A stretch of DNA of 64,000 nucleotides from Beaufortia kweichowensis (lineage: Eukaryota > Chordata > Actinopteri > Cypriniformes > Gastromyzontidae). Where the stretch lies: contig CM032816.1 in assembly GCA_019155185.1 (NCBI GenBank), forward strand, positions 13,267,848 to 13,331,847, given 5' to 3'. How positions within the stretch are numbered: the stretch's first letter is position 1; each line of letters starts with the position of its first letter. The notes under the pieces were generated by a model. That model did not search any database and was not told the DNA's origin. It saw nothing but the letters and a program-made list of their open reading frames with translations. This document shows positions 11,192 through 22,108 of the stretch, piece by piece. Both the position numbers and the translations under genes were made by a program.

Positions 11192-12240
11192 CTAATGAGG
11201 CCCCCTCAGAGGCCAGACCCACAGTTTCCACATCTCTGGGCAAGGGTGAAGAATGGAGCCCTGCTCCTGAGACAAGAGATCTTTCCTGACAGGCGGCCAC
11301 ACCGGGGTGCCGTCTAGGAGCGAAATCAGGTCCGAGAACCATACTCGGGCCGGCCATCGTGGTGCAACCAGTAAGATGCGAACCCTGTCCTGGCGCACCC
11401 TTTCCAGGACTCCCAGGAGCAGAGCGATCGGGGGAAAGGCGTACAGGCGTAGCCTCGGCCACGGATGTACGAGAGCATCCAGCCCTAATGGGGCTGGAGG
11501 TGCTAGGGAGAACCATAATGGACAGTACGTTGTCTCTTGAGACGCAAACAGGTCCACTTCTGCTGGGAGAAAAATATCCCAGATCATTTGCACCACCTCG
11601 GGGTGAAGTCTCCATTCCCCTGGCCTCGGCCCCTGCCTCGACAGGGCGTCTGCTCTCACATTCAACCGTCCCGGGATGTACGCTGCTCTGACCGAGAGCA
11701 GCCCCCCTTGGGACCACAGCAGGATCTGGTGTGCCAATCTGTATAGCAGATGACCAGAGCTTGGTCGGGACCCTCCTCGGTGTGCACGACCCCTTTGAAC
11801 ACGGGCGGGCATCGCTCGATCTGAATCGTGTAGCCGTGTTCTACCACCTGTAGAACCCAGCGTGAAATGTTTGTCAGAAGTTTCCACGCTGCCAGGTAAT
11901 TCACTAGAGGAACCAACCCCTCGGGGCTGGTGTCTGGTCTTATGTTTTGTATTAACTCGGAACCCTGGGCTGTACTCGCCGGGGTAAACTCGAGGGGGTG
12001 CGATGTTATGCGCACCGTGTGGTAGCTGCGCCCCGAAGCAGGGCGCGAGGACGGGACAGAGCATTCAGAGGAGGATACAGGGAAGAACCGGGCGCCGTAT
12101 AATGAGGCGTTATCCGATCCAACCCAGCTTTGGGGGGCAACCTGACTCCGCGCAGCAGTCAAGTGCCCCGCTTCTTGGTCCCGCCTTCTTTGCCTGGATG
12201 ACGGCCCTCAGGTCCGCCTTAGGCTGGGAAGGCCGGGGTT
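11192..12240 (-). pseudogene. DIRS pre-RT and RNase H remnant
   Basis: On the minus strand the segment LIQNIRPDTSPEGLVPLVNYLAAWKLL (split here by frame) is the conserved pre-RT part, also seen at 55380-55480. After an internal deletion the sense continues at the end of RNase H: LYRLAHQILLWSQG, AAYIPGRLNVRADALSRQGP, then the linker to the recombinase (WPRLRLYAFPPIALL). The ORF at 11192-12064 spans the junction only partly in the correct frame. Confidence 0.75.
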
Positions 12241-12249
12241 GAGAGTGCC

Positions 12250-13350
12250 TCCCAGAGCCCTACTGACGTTGTGGTGGAGCTCGGGAACTAACACTCTCCT
12301 TCTGCCTACATCTATATGAGGAGCTGGAGGACTGAGGCTCCCGCCCAGCAGCCTCAGCGACCCGATGACGGCAAGGGAGGAACTGAGAAAAAGCAGCAGC
12401 TTGGTTCTTCGCCTCCCGGAACCTATCGACGACGGTGTTTACAGCACCGCCGAAAAGGCTCTCGGGGGATAACGGAGCATCGAGCAGCAAGGCTTTGTCG
12501 GCTGCTCTGATGCCTGACAGGTTTAACCAGAGGTGCCTCTCTGTAGCCAAAAAGGCGGACATAGATCTACCAACCGCCTTGGCCGTTTCACGAATGGCGC
12601 GGAGAGACACGTCAGTGGCCCGGCGCAGCACTTTCACCGCGTCCGGGTCCACACCCTCGCCCTCATCCAGGTCCCGCAGCAGGTCTGCCTGGTAAGCCTG
12701 GAGCATCGAGATTGACCTCCAGTTTGACCTGCTGCGGCATAAGCCTTGCCCACCAAAGCTGTTCTGCATGGCTTTGATGGGAGTACCGGGGCTTTCAGGG
12801 ATGATGCCGAAGACGGGGACAGATAGCCCGCGAGCGTCTGTTCCACCGCTGGCATCGCAACGTATCCATGCTCTTTCGCCCCCGCAATGTTAGAGTACAC
12901 AGACATTTGGGGGTTAAACACACGGGCTGAGTACAGCCATGTCCAAGAACCTGATAACTTGTTATGCAGGTCTGGAAAAAATGGTAAGCCCCGGCGGGGA
13001 GGTGAAGATTTTGGCTTTAGAAATCGCTCATCCAGTTGGCTGGTGAGCGCTCTGCACTTCCGCGGGCCAGTCGAGTTTGAGCTGTGCGACTGCCCGCGTT
13101 ACCACCTCTACAAGCTCCTCATACATGGGGGGCTCTGCCTCAGCCCGCTCGGTTGGGCATGTTTATCTACACATGCCAGCCTAGATCGGAGAGTGCGCAT
13201 GGTGAGGGCTTCACAATACACACAGTCGGCGTTTTCGAGCGCCGACCGGGCATGATCCACCCCCAAACAAACCACACAGAACTCGTGTGAATCCCCGCTC
13301 ATGATGTAGCGAGCACAGGGAGGTACACACTTTCTAAAAGACATATTTTT
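12250..13350 (-). pseudogene. DIRS gag-like ORF1
   Basis: The probable start is MSFRKCVPPCARYIMSGDSH near 13345, followed by a Cys/His cluster (CVVCLGVDHAR...CVYC) and the conserved C-terminal gag block at 12769-12260 (LQAYQADLLRDLDEG, VLRRATDVSLRAIRETAKA, LNLSGIRAADKALLLDAPL, FREAKNQAAAFSQFLP). Frameshifts lie between 13110 and 12769. The plus-strand DIRS copy has lost exactly this block, so this is the better record of the family's Gag. Confidence 0.72.
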
Positions 13351-13449
13351 TCTGACTCTCAAACACACACTCTCTCATTTATGGCGTTTTCGAGCGCCTC
13401 TAACTCATTCAGCAAACAGACACACACACGCGCAACTGAAGGCACAAAA

Positions 13450-13640
13450 GCTGAATGTGTGCGTTCAAGGTCCTTTTTTAGCTTCCTGGTCCTGACGTCA
13501 CCCACCCTTGACGTTCAGTCTAGCCATTCGGCAATCTTATACACATGCTTCAGACGCAGTCACGCAAAGACGTTCCCCATAGCGTCAAACGCTGACGCAG
13601 CGTTGAGTTCCCTTGAAAGAGAACTATGTTGTCCCAGGTA
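13450..13640 (-). repeat. DIRS terminal inverted-type repeat (5' end, minus copy)
   Basis: Matches the terminal repeats of the plus copy (54761-54901 and the complement at 58609-58750), including TCTAGCCATTCGGCAAT and GCTTCAGACGCAGTC. Confidence 0.75.
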
Positions 13641-14189
13641 AAGTTGAAACGCACAACTCATGGTCAGTAAAGAAGGCAATGACTAAAATAAATGCAGTTA
13701 TTACTCTTAATGGTTTAGTTATTGACATTTTAAGGCAATTTGTCCGGTCGGGCAAATTTTTACCCGCCCGTACGCAAGATAATCTTGCCCTGGACAAGCG
13801 TATTGTCCTGCACAGTAATAAAAAATCCACAATATAATATTGAAAACACATCAATAATGGGCACATATTTAGTAGGCTAAAACAGACAGCAAAACATCGT
13901 TTAGGCTGGGTTGGCATACTGGATTTTGAGTGAAAACTGCAGTATAAACGAATTATCTCGGTTACGGGCTATTTATTTTATAATAGAAAATATGACACAA
14001 GCTGAAACTATTTCTGAAAGAATTAAAAAACTTTCTGAAGTCTCGACTCACAGGTTTAATAGCGATATCGCTAGCTGTTAATAGTCTAACTCCTACTGGC
14101 AGAGTGTCAACAAAATGTTTTAATGACCAAATACAAACAAAAATAAACTTTTTAGTCTTACATGTGAAAGGTAATTTCCCAAAAACTGT
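13641..14189. other. Spacer between DIRS and the Ngaro-like element
   Basis: No supported gene. The sequence is AT-rich and has no recognisable element ends other than the neighbours. Confidence 0.45.
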
Positions 14190-14357
14190 TTCACGAGTTC
14201 ACACTTACGGATAATAACAACGTAAAGGATAAGCATATTTGGCTTGCTGTCCGGGAGAGGGCTCCGAGCTCGGTAGTTATTTCCGAGCCCAGGGCACTCT
14301 CCCTGCCCGGGAGAGGGGTTCGAGCTCGGTATTCAGCCCGAACCCAGAGTGCTCCCC
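14190..14357 (-). repeat. Split direct repeat B2
   Basis: 168-bp copy of B1 at the 3' (minus-strand) end of the element. A further 36 bp (14358-14393) separates it from A2. Confidence 0.86.
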
Positions 14358-14393
14358 CCCGGACTGAGAGTGAGGAGACGGGGTGGTGAAGGG

Positions 14394-14542
14394 ATGCTGA
14401 AAACGAGAGAGAGCGAAGGTAGGGCTGCTTGATTATTTATAGGGATTCTTTCTTGCACTAATTGGATAGGGGGCGAGATTGAAATGACCATGTTGATTAT
14501 CTGCACGTGCTCCTCCCGAAATTTGTTAATAAAACATCACTT
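14394..14542 (-). repeat. Split direct repeat A2
   Basis: 149 bp, identical by eye to A1. It lies between B1 and B2 and overlaps the first two bases of B1. Confidence 0.88.
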
Positions 14543-14708
14543 CACGAGTTCACACTTACGGATAATAACAACGTAAAGGATAAGCATATTTGGCTTGCTG
14601 TCCGGGAGAGGGCTCCGAGCTCGGTAGTTATTTCCGAGCCCAGGGCACTCTCCCTGCCCGGGAGAGGGGTTCGAGCTCGGTATTCGGCCCGAACCCAGAG
14701 TGCTCCCC
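14541..14708 (-). repeat. Split direct repeat B1
   Basis: 168 bp, differing from B2 (14190-14357) at one position (CGGCCCG versus CAGCCCG). It contains two GC-rich palindrome-like blocks around GAGCTCGG. Confidence 0.86.
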
Positions 14709-14789
14709 AAAATGCTATGTAATCGCCGGACAGCAGCCAAAGCGCAGCTTAAAGGCCCCCCAGAAGGCAGGGTATGAGTTGGATGCTGG

Positions 14790-15690
14790 ATGCTGGATGG
14801 AGTAGCTGGTATTGCTGTAATAGGAGCGGGAACTGCTGCGGCAGTAGGGGATGAGCTCCGACGGGAGCGGGAGAGGGTACTGCTGCTGCAGTGGGGGATG
14901 GGGAGGGGCTCCAGCGGGAGCGGGAACTGCTGCGGCAGTAGGGGATGGGCTCCAGCGGGAGCGCAGCACTGCTGCTGCAGAGGGGATGGGGAGGGGCTCC
15001 AGGGGAGCCGGAACTGCTGCGGCAGTAGGGGATGAGCCCGACAGGGGAGCAGGAGAGGGTACTGCTGCTGCAGTGGGGATGGGGAGGGGCTCCAGCGGGA
15101 GCGGGAACTGCTGCGGCAGTAGGGGATAGGCTCCAGCGGGAGGCGAAGCACTGCTGCTGCAGAGGGGATGGGGAGGGGGCTCCAGGGGGAGCGGGAACCG
15201 CTGCTGCAGTAGGGGATGAGCTGGGCAGGGAGCAGGAGAGGGCATTGCTGCTGCAGTGGGGTATGAGGAGGGGCTCCAGTGGAGGGAATGAGGAGGGGCT
15301 CCAGCGGGAGCCGGGAACTGCGAGGGGCTCCAGTAGGGGATGCGCTACTGGGGTGGTGGCCAGGCAGGGAGGGGCTCCTGTGGGAGCGGGAACTGCCTGC
15401 GGCAGTAGGGGATGAGCTCCGGCGGGAGCCGGGCACTGCGCGCAGTGAGGGATGGGGAGGGGTTCCAGCGGAACTGCTGCGGCAGTAGGGGATGCGCCAC
15501 CGCGGTGGTGGCCAGGCAGGGAGGGGCTCCTGTGGGAGCTGGAACTGCTGCGGCAGTAGGGGATGAGCTCCGGCGGGAGCGGGCACTGCTGCTTGCAGTA
15601 AGGGATGAGCTGTAGCGGGAGAGGGCACTGCTGCTGCAGTGAGGGATGGGGAGGGGTTCCAGCGGGAACTGCTGCGTGGCGCGGGAAACA
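14790..15690 (-). repeat. GC-rich minisatellite in the Ngaro-like element
   Basis: About ten imperfect units of roughly 90 bp built on CTGCTGCGGCAGTAGGGGATG and a GGGGAGGGGCTCCAGCGGGAG half. Because both strands lack frequent stops, long Pro/Ser/Gln-rich or Gly/Ala-rich frames appear in five frames, which is why they are not called as genes. It lies between the recombinase catalytic Tyr and B1. Confidence 0.85.
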
Positions 15691-15734
15691 TGAGAGAGGT
15701 GGGAGAGTTGGCTGCATGTGAGATTGACGGGCTG

Positions 15735-17121
15735 GTGAGGGGTTTTGGGGAGGGATTAACTTATTAGGGTCTGATGGGCTTCCTTGATGTGGGAACGGTC
15801 GGATCTGATGTAGTTCTGGAAGGCTTCTGATGACCAGCACCGAAAGTGCTTGGATTTGGTGTTGGGAGAGGCCTTTATGGGCCTCTGATGTAGCTGCGCC
15901 TATTCGGAATGAATGGCTTGAAAAGTTATCGGCTGAGATGCCAGATAGGAGTAAGACGGACTTAAGGTGTTTTGGAACCAGAAGCTTGAAAGTAACTGGA
16001 CGGTTGATGTCGCCTGTAAATAGGGGATCAGAGGGATTTTGGATTGGGATTTTGAGCTGGAGGTAGGCTAGGAGGGTTTGGAATGGCTGAATGGGTGATT
16101 GGAGGTTAAAAATATAGATGAAATGACCTCTCCTTAGTTGGTCTGTTTTGCTTTGTTTAATGAAGAAGGGTATGGCTTCGTTGTCTCAGTGGAGCCAGGT
16201 CAGATATGGTTGGGTGGATGTATGGGTTGAAGGTGGATGTAATGGTGAGTTCGAGCATCTAAGGAAACCAAAAGGCCAGGATGAACATTGCATCCAAGGT
16301 GCGGGCAGTGTGAAAAGAGTGGTAGCCTTTACGGAGGGTGGAGATGCATTTGGTTAGGATTTTAGGGTTATGGGCTGGCGGGTGTCTGGGCGAGTGGGAT
16401 GGGTTTTGGATGCCTTTAATGAGTAGGGACGTCTGGGAATTGGATATGTTGGTTGAGGGTGAGCCGTGAATGAGCTTATGAAAAAGTGAATCCCACTTTA
16501 GGTACCCTTTGATCGAGCTGATTTGGAGGTTTTTTATGGTGTTGAGGTAGGAAATAAAGGAAGTAATGGCTAGCAGGGAAAAATCAGGAACTCTAAATTG
16601 TAAGCTGCATGAAAAATTTTGAAATTATTCCACGCTGTTAAATAAGACTGAAGGGTTCTGGGGGAGATGGCCTGCAAGATGGAAGTGAGGGAGGCTTCTA
16701 GGAGGGGCATCGAGGGGTGGCTTATGGAAATATCAGCTCTGAATAAGGAGGTACTGGAGTTGGAAGCAGGTCTGCCTCTGGAGCCAATGTTCTGAATTTC
16801 TGATAAAATTTGTGACCGGATGGAATTAGGGGACGGGCTGGTTCCAGCTGAGCCGCTCGGGGAATTGGTAGAGGAGTGGCTGAGGCTAGCGTAGTAGGAT
16901 GGGCGGGCCTGAGAAGGCGGAAAGAAAATGCCGGGAGTAGCGGGCGGAGGCATGCTCACGCCGAAACTAACTCCTGGGGCAGAAGAAAGAGAGGGATAGA
17001 CGACAGGCGCCGGAGCTTGAGCTGACAGCGGAGGCATGCTCGCGCTGAAACTAACTCCTGGGGCGGAAGAAAGAGAGGGATAAACGACAGGCGCCGGAGC
17101 TTGTGCTGACAGCGGAGGCAT
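15735..17121 (-). pseudogene. Ngaro-like tyrosine recombinase
   Basis: A Pro/Ser-rich N-terminus with repeated MPPLSAQAPAPVVYPS units (17121-16960) leads into a SAM-like core-binding domain (ISPRTLQSYLTAWNNFKIF, about 16690-16630). A TAA-type break near 16570 and other stops follow. The C-terminal catalytic part is readable to about 15770: the HSFRIGAAT box (about 15915-15890) carries the H-x-x-R pair, and the sense WSSEAFQNYIRSD (about 15835-15800) carries the likely nucleophilic Tyr, one frameshift away. Function is lost in this copy. The HSFRIGAAT-type box is usual for Ngaro and related recombinases (family knowledge). Confidence 0.75.
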
Positions 17122-17251
17122 GCTCGCGCTAGAATGGGAGGGAGGAGCTGCCGGCCACGGGTAGGGGATTGGGGGTGAGGAGAGGCATTGGCTGAGGGCG
17201 GGTTGCTTCCGTGAAGCGTGTGGTGGGGCGGCGACTTGAAGCAGCGGCGGT

Positions 17252-17820
17252 CAGTGTTGCCAACTTAGCGACTTTGTTGCTAGATTTAGCTTAATTTTCA
17301 GACCCCTTTAGCTTACTTATTTTTTAAAAGCCTAGCGACAAATCTAGCGACTTTTGGACAAACCTTAGCAACTTTCCAAATGCCGCCAGTACTGTCCTGG
17401 CGAAAGTGAGAGCGAGGTCTTGCTTTCTCGGTACACCAGTTACACCTCTCCCTGTGTCTGCTCTGATCAGTGAGGGCACATTCCAGCGACCGCGACAGCA
17501 TCTGACATAGACGGAATGAGCTGCGCGATGTGCAAACGGTGTTGCCACAGACCAATCCCTTACCTGCTTCTCCTTTGTTTGAAATAAAACCATTTAATTT
17601 TACCGGTTCTTCTTCGTTAATTGATAACAGTTTTATACTGGACATTTATGTGCGACGGATTAGGGGAAACAGTTATAAAGTACAACCATTATGCAGAATG
17701 CAAACACGGCGCCATTACGCCATTAATATGCAAATTTACGATGACGCCACTTGGCTACATTTAGCTTAACTTTTCGGGCAGACTTTAGCTACTTTCCATT
17801 GAAAATAGTTGGCAACACTG
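17252..17820. mobile_element. TIR element (MITE-like), CAGTGTTGCCAACT ends
   Basis: Both ends carry the inverted repeat CAGTGTTGCCAACT. The flanks GCGGCGGT and GCGGCCTC agree at five of eight positions, compatible with a decayed 8-bp duplication of the hAT type. No transposase is encoded. It interrupts the coding region of the Ngaro-like element. Confidence 0.7.
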
Positions 17821-18015
17821 GCGGCCTCTGTGTCCGGAGCGCGGCCGAGGCTTGCTGAAGCCCTTGTGCTACGGCCTGAAGAACGGGACCCGATCCTAGC
17901 GGGAGTAAAAGTTTCCGGACGGAATAAGGCGCCATGGCTCCGTGCGGCTCTATCCGCGGCCTTGGGAGGGGAAGGAACAACGGGAAGCTCGCCTTTGCTT
18001 GGAGAGAGAGCGAGA

Positions 18016-18375
18016 TCAAGGAGCTCCGCCTTTGAAGCTCGGCGTGGAAAAGGGATGTTGGCGTTCTTTAGCTTTAGCCCAGAAGGCTGCTACGGTCCAT
18101 TTCCCTGAAGCTGGAACTGAGGAGAGGGCTGAGGCGTACGAGGATGCCGGAGAAGGTGGTTGACGGCTAGGCGATGGTGAAGGTGACGGCGACGGAGATT
18201 TGCGGCGTCTGGAAGCGCGAGTGACGGCGCGGGAAGGCTTGCGGCCTCGTGTTGTAGCCGCGGGTTCGCCTGAATGATCCGGCGGGGCGGTGTTGTCCTG
18301 CGTCGCGGCTGGGGAGGGGACCGAGGCTACGGTCTCGAAGGTGTTATCCTCGGGGAAGAGGTCGATCTCTGCCAT
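18016..18375 (-). CDS. Ngaro-like gag ORF, N-terminal part
   Basis: The ATG just inside A1 opens MAEIDLFPEDNTFETV, a short acidic start followed by a basic Ser/Pro/Arg-rich tract (RRRKSPSPSPSPSPSRQ) and a C-terminal SGKWTVAAFWAKAKER segment, ending at 18016. The coding sense appears to continue in another frame (18019-17821) up to the TIR insertion. The basic tract would suit nucleic acid binding (inference). No zinc knuckle was seen. The start is chosen because the ORF's upstream part lies in the non-coding A repeat. Confidence 0.5.
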   Translation of the reverse strand: MAEIDLFPEDNTFETVASVPSPAATQDNTAPPDHSGEPAATTRGRKPSRAVTRASRRRKSPSPSPSPSPSRQPPSPASSYASALSSVPASGKWTVAAFWAKAKERQHPFSTPSFKGGAP

Positions 18376-18522
18376 GCTGAAAACGAGAGAGAGCGAAGGT
18401 AGGGCTGCTTGATTATTTATAGGGATTCTTTCTTGCACTAATTGGATAGGGGGCGAGATTGAAATGACCATGTTGATTATCTGCACGTGCTCCTCCCGAA
18501 ATTTGTTAATAAAACATCACTT
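18374..18522 (-). repeat. Split direct repeat A1
   Basis: 149 bp, identical by eye to A2 at 14394-14542. It immediately precedes the gag ATG at 18376. Confidence 0.88.
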
Positions 18523-19040
18523 TAAATTGTGCGGCGGCTTGCACAGCCCCTGGCAGCACATGAAACAGGCATTTTTCCCGAATCCAGTTATGAGAGTTAT
18601 GGAAACGTTGACCTAGCTAAGATGGCGGCGGCATTGACGTACGACTCAGCGGCCAATGTTGCATCTAGGTATTATTATGTCTATGCCCATGTCCATGAGT
18701 GAGTTCAATGGATTAAAGAAAGAACTTTAAAGTAAGGGGTGGTATGGATTTATATATATATTCCAATTTTTGTATTAATTATCTTTTACCACAATCACTC
18801 TAAAGCAGTTTTAATTGTACATACAGTCTTTTAAGCACATTATGTGTTTATTCATGTAACATACACCAAAACTCACTAAAGGGAGAAGTGTCACGCGAAA
18901 AGTAATAAAGTCATTCATTATTTGATATTTTAACCTGATAACTGTCACAGCAGAAATTAAATATACACATGAAAATAAACTGCTGAACTAATTTTTTTTC
19001 ATTTTTAGATATTACATTGTTAATTTCATTATTTCTTAAC
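18523..19040. other. Intergenic, nothing recognised
   Basis: No gene or element end supported. It contains a GGCGGCGGC patch near 18620 and AT-rich sequence after 18730. Confidence 0.4.
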
Positions 19041-19725
19041 GAAAAGACTGAGTCTCGTTTTGCATGACCATATATATAACACTCTCTTTATTCCTGTTTT
19101 CTCTTTCATATCACTGTAACTTACTCTCTCATCCACTTTATCTAACTATTGACGGGTTCTCTACTAAGCCTTCACCATCAGCAAGGAATCTGGGTGTTTT
19201 ATTCGACAATACCCTCTCATTTGAAAGCCATGTTGCCAACACCTGTAAAACTTTGATAAAAAACTTTTTTTCATCTCAAAAACATATCTAAACTGCGTCA
19301 TATGCTGTCACTATCGAGTGCAGAAACGTTAGTTCACGCATTCATGACGTCTAGACTGGATTACTGCAATGCATTATTAGGTGGCTGTCCAGCTGGCCTA
19401 TTACAAAAGCTCCAACTAGTTTAAAATGCAGCGGCTAGAGTTCTCACAAGAACACAAAAGTCCCGGTACTGTCAACACTCCACTGGTTACCCATTACACA
19501 ACATATTAACTTTAAGATCTTACTGACTACTTATAAGGCTCTACATGGTTTAGCTCCTCAGAACCTGAGTGAGATCCTAGTACATTACACGTAATATTAT
19601 TTTATAATATTATTAAACTAGCTTTTATATTTTCCTGCTTGTCATTCTGTTTATTCTGCTGTAAAGCTGCTTTGAAACAGTGCGACATTATTAAAGCGCT
19701 ATACAAATAAACTTGAACTTGATTG
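19041..19725 (+). mobile_element. LINE 3' fragment (CR1/L2/Rex1-type)
   Basis: The reverse-transcriptase C-terminal region is readable across stops: ARNLGVLFDNTLSFESHV (19180-19230), then LVHAFMTSRLDYCNALLGG (about 19330-19385) and LQLV-NAAARVLTRTQK. It ends in a fish LINE tail (AAAGCGCTATACAAATAAACTTGAACTTGA, written here only to identify the 3' end at about 19695-19725). It is truncated at the 5' end and broken by several frameshifts. Confidence 0.8.
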
Positions 19726-19782
19726 TTTATTTTCAAATTCTAACTGTCAAGTGTCTCATACACACATATTCAATAAGCCTCT

Positions 19783-19783
19783 C

Positions 19784-19873
<90 letters not shown>
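19783..19873. repeat. (CT)n microsatellite
   Basis: About 90 bp of CT dinucleotides with one interruption near 19797. It produces spurious Leu/Ser and Arg/Glu frames. Confidence 0.95.
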
Positions 19874-19875
<2 letters not shown>

Positions 19876-21114
19876 GTCAATGAACTCATTCAACTCACTC
19901 ATGGACATTTCTGGACAACTCGCTAAAGATGATGGGTATACATCAGTCTTGTTGCTGTCCTCCTTCACACCCACACATAATAATTACTGTACATTTTTCC
20001 ACACACAGTATAAGACACTTACAGAAACATAAATAAATGGCAATATTGTAACCAATCCATTCTATTAAACATTGGTTTAAAATGCAAAAATAACAAACAA
20101 ATTATACAATAACTTGTATCATTTCTGCAGTAATGTTTAACAATAACATAACCTATACTGTAGGTAATCTACTGTACGTTTGTGTCTGTTATTGTGTAAA
20201 TAAAAATCTGGCAAATAAAATCAGCCGCAAATGCAGAACAAAGATATAAAGGGGTGAGATCCAATGCATGTAAACGCCTACAAACACACACATACACTTG
20301 TCCTTTACGTGTGTCTTAAGTGGCATTTTGTAAAAACAGACACTTCAAAATGCAGCAAAAACTGCACATTTTTAGTATTTCAAAGAATATTTATTTTTAA
20401 GGTCTTTTATATACACATAAATTCACAAAATGTATTACAAAAGATATGAGCAGTTGGTCACATCCAGTAAAATGAATGACTCTGTATGTCCCTCTGCTGG
20501 CAAAACGTTTTCTTTTTTAAACTGTAATCCTTTTAGGTTAATCCCTTTTAGGTTAAACTATTGGTGTAGTTAGGAATTTTGTGGTAAATAGGTAAAAAGT
20601 ACTTAAAATCTCACAAAACACAGCATTGATGTATAGAAATATACATATAAATATTGTATATTATAACAAAATAATATATTATTTGTATCATTACAAATGT
20701 AAATATTTTTACAATTATAATTCATATTGACCCCAAAGACTAGAAGTGTAAACAGGTAACAAGGACCTTTTGAGGGTTAAATAAATGATACAGGATAGTG
20801 ATTACTGTGCATAAGTATGGCTTTTTTATTCAGGCTTTCACATGGGTGCTGCAATTGTAAAGTTTACATACAAATATCTCTCTTGAAAAGTTTTACTGTT
20901 GACCATGCGTTCTTCAGTGTCCTATTGTCTATTATGACATCACACACATAGTGCCTACAAGTGGCTATATCAATGGAACACTTACAGGCTCACTGTCATT
21001 AATCAGAGCGAAGTGAAACAGGTTAATACTAAGCGATCAAAGTCTGTAAAAAATCTACTGACGACAGTCGACTGATAACCACACAACATAGAAAAAGTTT
21101 ACAGCGATTCTATA
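19874..21114. other. Intergenic, nothing recognised
   Basis: AT-rich sequence with no supported gene. A duplicated AATCCCTTTTAGGTTAA-like stretch lies near 20530. The last 150 bases may be the 5' flank of the candidate gene that follows. Confidence 0.4.
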
Positions 21115-22050
21115 ATGTCCTCTAATTCCGACATCATGTATTCATCTTTACCTGTCGCTAAAGGCAATAAAGGAGAAGAGGTGGGAATGATGGAGTTTGT
21201 GCTGCCTAACACTGTGTTGACTTCTGACAACGTCCAATCAGCCGGACCCTCGTCAGGAAACTTGATGAACAGCGTTAGAGTAAATCAAGAAGTTACTCCT
21301 GAGGAAGTTTCTTCTACATCAGGTAAGATGAACATTGCAGTGAAACGCTACTGTTATTATGTTCTTGGAGATTTGTGACGCTCATTGCACATACTGATAT
21401 CTTACGTTAAGGTCACTAACAAAAGCAGGGCTCGTAATTAAAACCATGCAAAATTGCGTAATTATGCGTAATTAAATCATGCAAAAAACAAACTCATAAC
21501 AACACACAAACGTCTGCTCCTGTTTATTTGCTTACAAAGCAACGAATAGCGTCACATTTTGATGTTTAACATGTTGTTAAAAATTTTAGTTGTTCTGATG
21601 TACTGAGTGACATGTATGAAATGTTATTTGTAGTATACATTGACATTGATTGTGACATTTTGGATTGTCTTTTTTTGTTTTAGATAAATCAGCAAATCAA
21701 AGAAGAAAAGAATTGGCAAATTCTTTCAGACAGTGTGGAAGGCAATAAAGTGCCCATCTTGCCTCCACCACAGCCTGATGGCAGGTTTGAGATAAAGGCT
21801 GATGCCAGTCTGGCCAATCCCAGGCTAGAGGCTAGACAAGAAGAACCCAAACTAAAGGCTGATGGCATTCCAGAATTTCCTGTGACGACCGATGCCAATC
21901 CAGAGACAGTTGAATTAAAGGTTTGGGATGACCCCGCCAATCTTACAATTAATGCCGGAGCCATTCCCAAGAAAAAGACAGGCACTGAATTGGCCAGTCC
22001 AACGATAAAAGCTGTTGCCATTCCCCATCTGGAGGATAACAAAAATCTAG
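21115..22050 (+). CDS. Candidate unknown two-exon host gene fragment
   Basis: Exon 1 is 21115-21322 (ATG, 69 codons, Ser- and Glu-rich: MSSNSDIMYSSLPVAKGNKGE...), ending in TCAG|GTAAG. Exon 2 is 21684-22050, after a T-rich tract and TTTTAG, ending CTAG|GTGAGT. It is open in one frame for 122 codons and consists of loosely repeated units (E/LKADG-I-P, DANP, LANP, INAGAIPK). No known domain was recognised. The phases do not match: exon 1 leaves one base, and joining it directly to exon 2 gives a stop near 21750, so an exon is missing, the start is wrong or it is a pseudogene. A solo LTR lies in the following intron. Against chance: both donors and the acceptor are good and the exon 2 frame is open throughout. 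Confidence 0.4.
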
Positions 22051-22108
22051 GTGAGTCTACTGTCATCAATACTCTTATAGAAAGAGTCTTATTCACCAAC
22101 AAGGATAC

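Larger units (their letters stand above)
10163..13640 (-). mobile_element. DIRS-type tyrosine-recombinase retrotransposon, minus copy
   Basis: Read on the minus strand, it holds in order a terminal repeat (about 13640-13450), a gag region, an RNase H C-terminal remnant and a tyrosine recombinase. It matches the plus-strand copy at 54740-58815. The RT and most of RNase H are deleted: the text jumps from the pre-RT segment (about 11765) to the RNase H end (about 11745). The 3' end is missing, with the recombinase running out at about 10163 beside the BEL LTR. A relic of a Ngaro-like repeat sits inside at 10416-10577. Confidence 0.85.
14190..18522 (-). mobile_element. Ngaro-like tyrosine-recombinase retrotransposon with split direct repeats
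   Basis: Read 5' to 3' on the minus strand: A1 (18522-18374), gag-like ORF, tyrosine recombinase, a minisatellite, B1 (14708-14541), A2 (14542-14394), a 36-bp piece, B2 (14357-14190). This A1...B1-A2-B2 arrangement is the split direct repeat structure known for Ngaro elements. No reverse transcriptase or RNase H is left between gag and recombinase, so this copy is an internal-deletion derivative. A TIR-bearing insertion (17252-17820) lies inside. Confidence 0.82.

Noticed and set aside
14790..15615. Long Gly/Ala-rich plus-strand ORFs and Pro/Ser-rich minus-strand ORFs
   Set aside because: They are open in several frames at once because the 90-bp minisatellite unit lacks stops; no domain or start context supports a protein.
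21005..21022. Interferon-response-like element (GAAGTGAAAC) before the candidate gene
   Set aside because: It matches the ISRE only in part, and the gene itself is uncertain.
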